From Candidula unifasciata (lineage: Eukaryota > Mollusca > Gastropoda > Stylommatophora > Geomitridae): a stretch of 64,000 nucleotides of DNA. The notes beneath the pieces are model-generated. The model did no database searches. It was not told the DNA's origin and saw only the letters and a list, made by a program, of their open reading frames with translations. Position numbers and translations under genes: made by a program. Where the stretch lies: positions 1,825,580 through 1,889,579 of the forward strand of contig CAJHNH020008455.1 in the NCBI GenBank assembly GCA_905116865.2, in the 5' to 3' direction. The number at the start of each line of letters is the position of its first letter. Within the stretch, counting starts at the first letter, position 1. Shown here in pieces: positions 41,706 to 64,000 of this stretch.

Positions 41706-43200
41706 TCACTCATATTAAGTATTCAAAAAGACACATCATTCGAGATAAATCCTCTCTATAAAATGTGTACGAAAGGCTGAGGATTCCCCCCCCCCCCCCA
41801 CCCAATCTCTCCATTTTCATTGTGTCGACACTCCTGGATTACTCACATCAACTATTATTAAGTGCCAGCTGATCCCAGCAAAGCGCCACAAACAGTGGAA
41901 GACTCATTTTGTTATGTGGGGAGGGGGTGTGGTGGTCTTGTCATATACTAAGGTGTGGGATAGTGCCATATACTCGAAAAAGTGGGGGGGGGGGGGGGGG
42001 GTTACCTGAGAATGGTTGGAAACCGTCTACTTCAGTCAATAGCAGCATTGATCTTCTTATTTTCATATCACAGACTGATCTCGCTGGTCACCCTCGTCAT
42101 TGTTATGAGTCCCATTCCTCAATGTAAAACCAAACCAGCGACACCCGCTTCCCAGTAAGGTATTCAAGCCAAAAAAAAAAAAAAAAAGAACTGACTGAAA
42201 CGAGGCAAGTCTTGGGTGGGTCAGGAGGAGGTTGCCATCCAGCAGACTTGTCGCCTTCCAGACATCAATTTAAGAAATTAATGGGTGCATTTGCCAACTG
42301 CTTCCAGCGTCAGCATTAGGGTAGACATCACCGTTGACAGAAGCAGCGGAGAACAGATCCCTGGCATAGTTGACACGTTAGTCAAAACGCCGATTGGTGA
42401 GGACACAGATGTCAATAATCCTGTGGTCTATACGTATAGATCGGTCGTCCAGGACAAGCGACTGGGACTGGCGTTCACGGTGAGCGCAAAGGATAAAAAA
42501 CCACCATTAATCAAATGAGTGATGCCTTTGCTGTTACATCCAAAAGCCTCACACTGGAGACCATGCCTGCAACAAGAGCAATGATCTGATTGGGTAGTCA
42601 AGAATTCACACATGGTGCAATACTGAGCGATTCAATGAATATGCTTAAAAAATCCAAACCAGCTTCTTCAGAGAAGAACGTATTCTCTAATTAAATGCAG
42701 CACGAATAACTCGCCTAACCTTAATTTTTAATTTTTTTTTTTTTTTTTTTTTTTGCCTTGCATTGCGAATGTTTAAAGCAATGAAGGTGTAGAATATCTT
42801 GCGGATAAGGTGGTTACGAAGACTAGTTCGGCAATGGAGAGGTGTGAAGTCATTAATGCCATGCAAAATGCATAACGCGAAGAAGATCGCCATAACATGT
42901 CCAGGTTGGTGGACACTTGGTGCAGCCTGGGACTGCCAGACATGAACTTTTTTTAATCAAAGGTGCAAGACGTCTGATAAATCAACACAGAACGGGTGTG
43001 ATCAATCGTTTTTCTTTTGTTGAGGAGATCGGAGCACCTATAGATCTTTCCGGAGTGCTGTGACGATAGTCATCACGGTATCCTGTTGAATCCATCAAAG
43101 TTATAATTGGCATTTATATGACTTTTTAAAAAATATAAAATATTTACGTCTGTCAATTAGTTTTGGTTATAAAGTTCTGCATTGTAACAGATTGTCTCAT
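41705..43200. other. Intergenic region; poly-G run and poly-A-tailed insert
   Basis: Holds a C-run at 41788, a G-run of about 20 at 41982-42001, an unidentified 77-codon plus frame (42285-42518) and, on the minus strand, a sequence ending in ~24 A (42731-42754) that looks retroposed. No gene recognised; the GOLGA3 5' exon may lie here. Confidence 0.4.
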
Positions 43201-43236
43201 TTCTTTCATTTTTTACCGGCCACGAAGATACAACTT

Positions 43237-43279
43237 GGCCAATAACAACCGTTATTATCTGGCAGTGTCGTCGTGCAAG

Positions 43280-43284
<5 letters not shown>
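43237..43284 (+). promoter_or_regulatory. VPS53 core promoter motifs (CCAAT, YY1-like at ATG)
   Basis: GGCCAATAAC (CCAAT box at 43239-43243) lies 37 nt before the start codon and CAAGATGGC spans the ATG itself, matching the YY1-type motif often found over start codons of housekeeping genes. No TATA box seen. Inferred only. Confidence 0.45.
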
Positions 43285-63123
<19,839 letters not shown>

Positions 63124-63344
63124 GTAAATCTGCTTCGTCTTCTTCTTGTGCCAAACGTTAACCAACCTGATCTGTTCAGATCTCACTGAGACCCTTCAGT
63201 CACTACAGATTCCTCTTCTTCTTCTTCATTCACCCTTAAGAAGGTGGCTGGTACGCTGTGTTGTAGTTTACAGATAGGCTGTGATATCTGCATCTAACAT
63301 TTTATTTCAGCATTTTACTACATGCTTGTTAAGGAGCATTGTAT

Positions 63345-63475
63345 CTGCTTATTTATATGTAGACTGTTGGTTCCTTGCCTCTCAGGTAGATACACTCAGA
63401 CTCAGAAGGAAACCCCTGATTAGTGAGACTCTTGTGACATGCTTGTAAGGGAGGCAGTTGGTTTTCAGCCTAATG
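63345..63475 (-). repeat. GAA-tailed retroposon, partial
   Basis: GACTGTTGGTTCCTTGCCTC and TGATTAGTGAGACTCTTGTG; no tail. Confidence 0.6.
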
Positions 63476-63479
63476 GATT

Positions 63480-64000
63480 CAAAAGCCACTAAAGTGGCGT
63501 CCGGTCTGTAAAGAGTTCAAGAGAAACAGATGAGATGGTTCGGCCATCTGACAGGAATGTTTTGGTGCCACCGAGAGCCATGCTGAAGGCTTTTAATGAA
63601 CACAGAGCAAAGGGCAAGACCACACATCAGATGAAACGAGGCATCAAGAACAGCCTACAAAAATGAAGATCAGCTTACACAGCGCATTAGAGTGAGCAGA
63701 GAGAAGACCCTTGCATCTCCTCCCAACACTTCAATGAGGCATCTGGAAAAAGAGAAGAAGATTTAAAAGCTACTTATTTCAGTATGTCATTAGATTATCA
63801 TCATCCTGTGCCATGGCGGTAAGCATAGGCTGTCATGCTTCACGATCTCAGTGATGATCAAAATCAATGATCAGTTCATTGATTTTGTCTCGCCCCAAAC
63901 ATTTGGCCAATCCACGCAGGTACTTATCTCTTGGCTTTCCTCTAAAAAAACCCAAGAAAATATTACCCACAGATTCAGTAGAAGACCAAAAACACAAATC
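63480..64000. mobile_element. Two converging LINE tail fragments
   Basis: Plus fragment 63490-63760 (GAGATGGTTCGGCCATCTGA, i.e. R-W-F-G-H-L in another frame) and minus fragment 63815-64000 (AAATCAATGATCAGTTCATT region). Decayed. Confidence 0.4.

Noticed and set aside
42428..42613. Cys-rich minus peptide (CSCCRHGLQCEAFGC) as a small secreted protein
   Set aside because: No signal peptide pattern, no precursor layout and no splice context; composition alone is not enough.

Overview
The window looks like nuclear DNA from an invertebrate animal, most likely a mollusc and probably a gastropod. It is AT-rich. Genes have many small exons (66 to 1059 nt) and long introns packed with SINEs, LINE tails, foldback DNA transposons and minisatellites. 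Clade assignment is an inference from gene and repeat style; no species marker was found.

Two protein-coding genes are recognisable and they are transcribed away from each other. On the minus strand, from about 40.25 kb down to 529 and running off the left edge, lies a homologue of GOLGA3 (golgin-160), a long coiled-coil Golgi protein. I could place 17 firm exons and one tentative upstream exon, about 1,340 codons, with splice phases that agree at every junction. On the plus strand, from 43,280 to 63,123 and running off the right edge, lies VPS53, a subunit of the GARP/EARP tethering complexes. The first 10 coding exons (414 codons) are present, with consistent phases. Both proteins act at the trans-Golgi/endosome interface, so the head-to-head pairing is functionally suggestive.

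Everything else is intron or intergenic sequence. It holds at least five SINE-like families; many 3' ends of an RNase H-bearing non-LTR retrotransposon (I-like); many RTE-like LINE tails; a decayed Helitron-type PIF1 helicase; a Penelope-type GIY-YIG fragment; two mariner fragments; four families of inverted-repeat elements; a 949-bp solo LTR nested in a SINE with a 4-bp target duplication; and a 2-kb element encoding only LINE ORF1, with a perfect 11-bp target duplication.

The most unusual structure is in GOLGA3 around the 276-nt exon 6919-7194. The upstream intron is almost entirely a 40-bp minisatellite whose units each carry a perfect GTAAGT donor core and grow out of the intron's own splice donor. 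The downstream intron begins with a 16-bp minisatellite of about 95 units, each reading as a pyrimidine tract plus TAG in the sense direction, that is, a 3' splice-site-like motif. Further curiosities are a partial exon duplication at 31.3 kb, a 106-bp triplication carrying a splice acceptor at 13.4 kb, and two foldback elements that share a core but have different ends.
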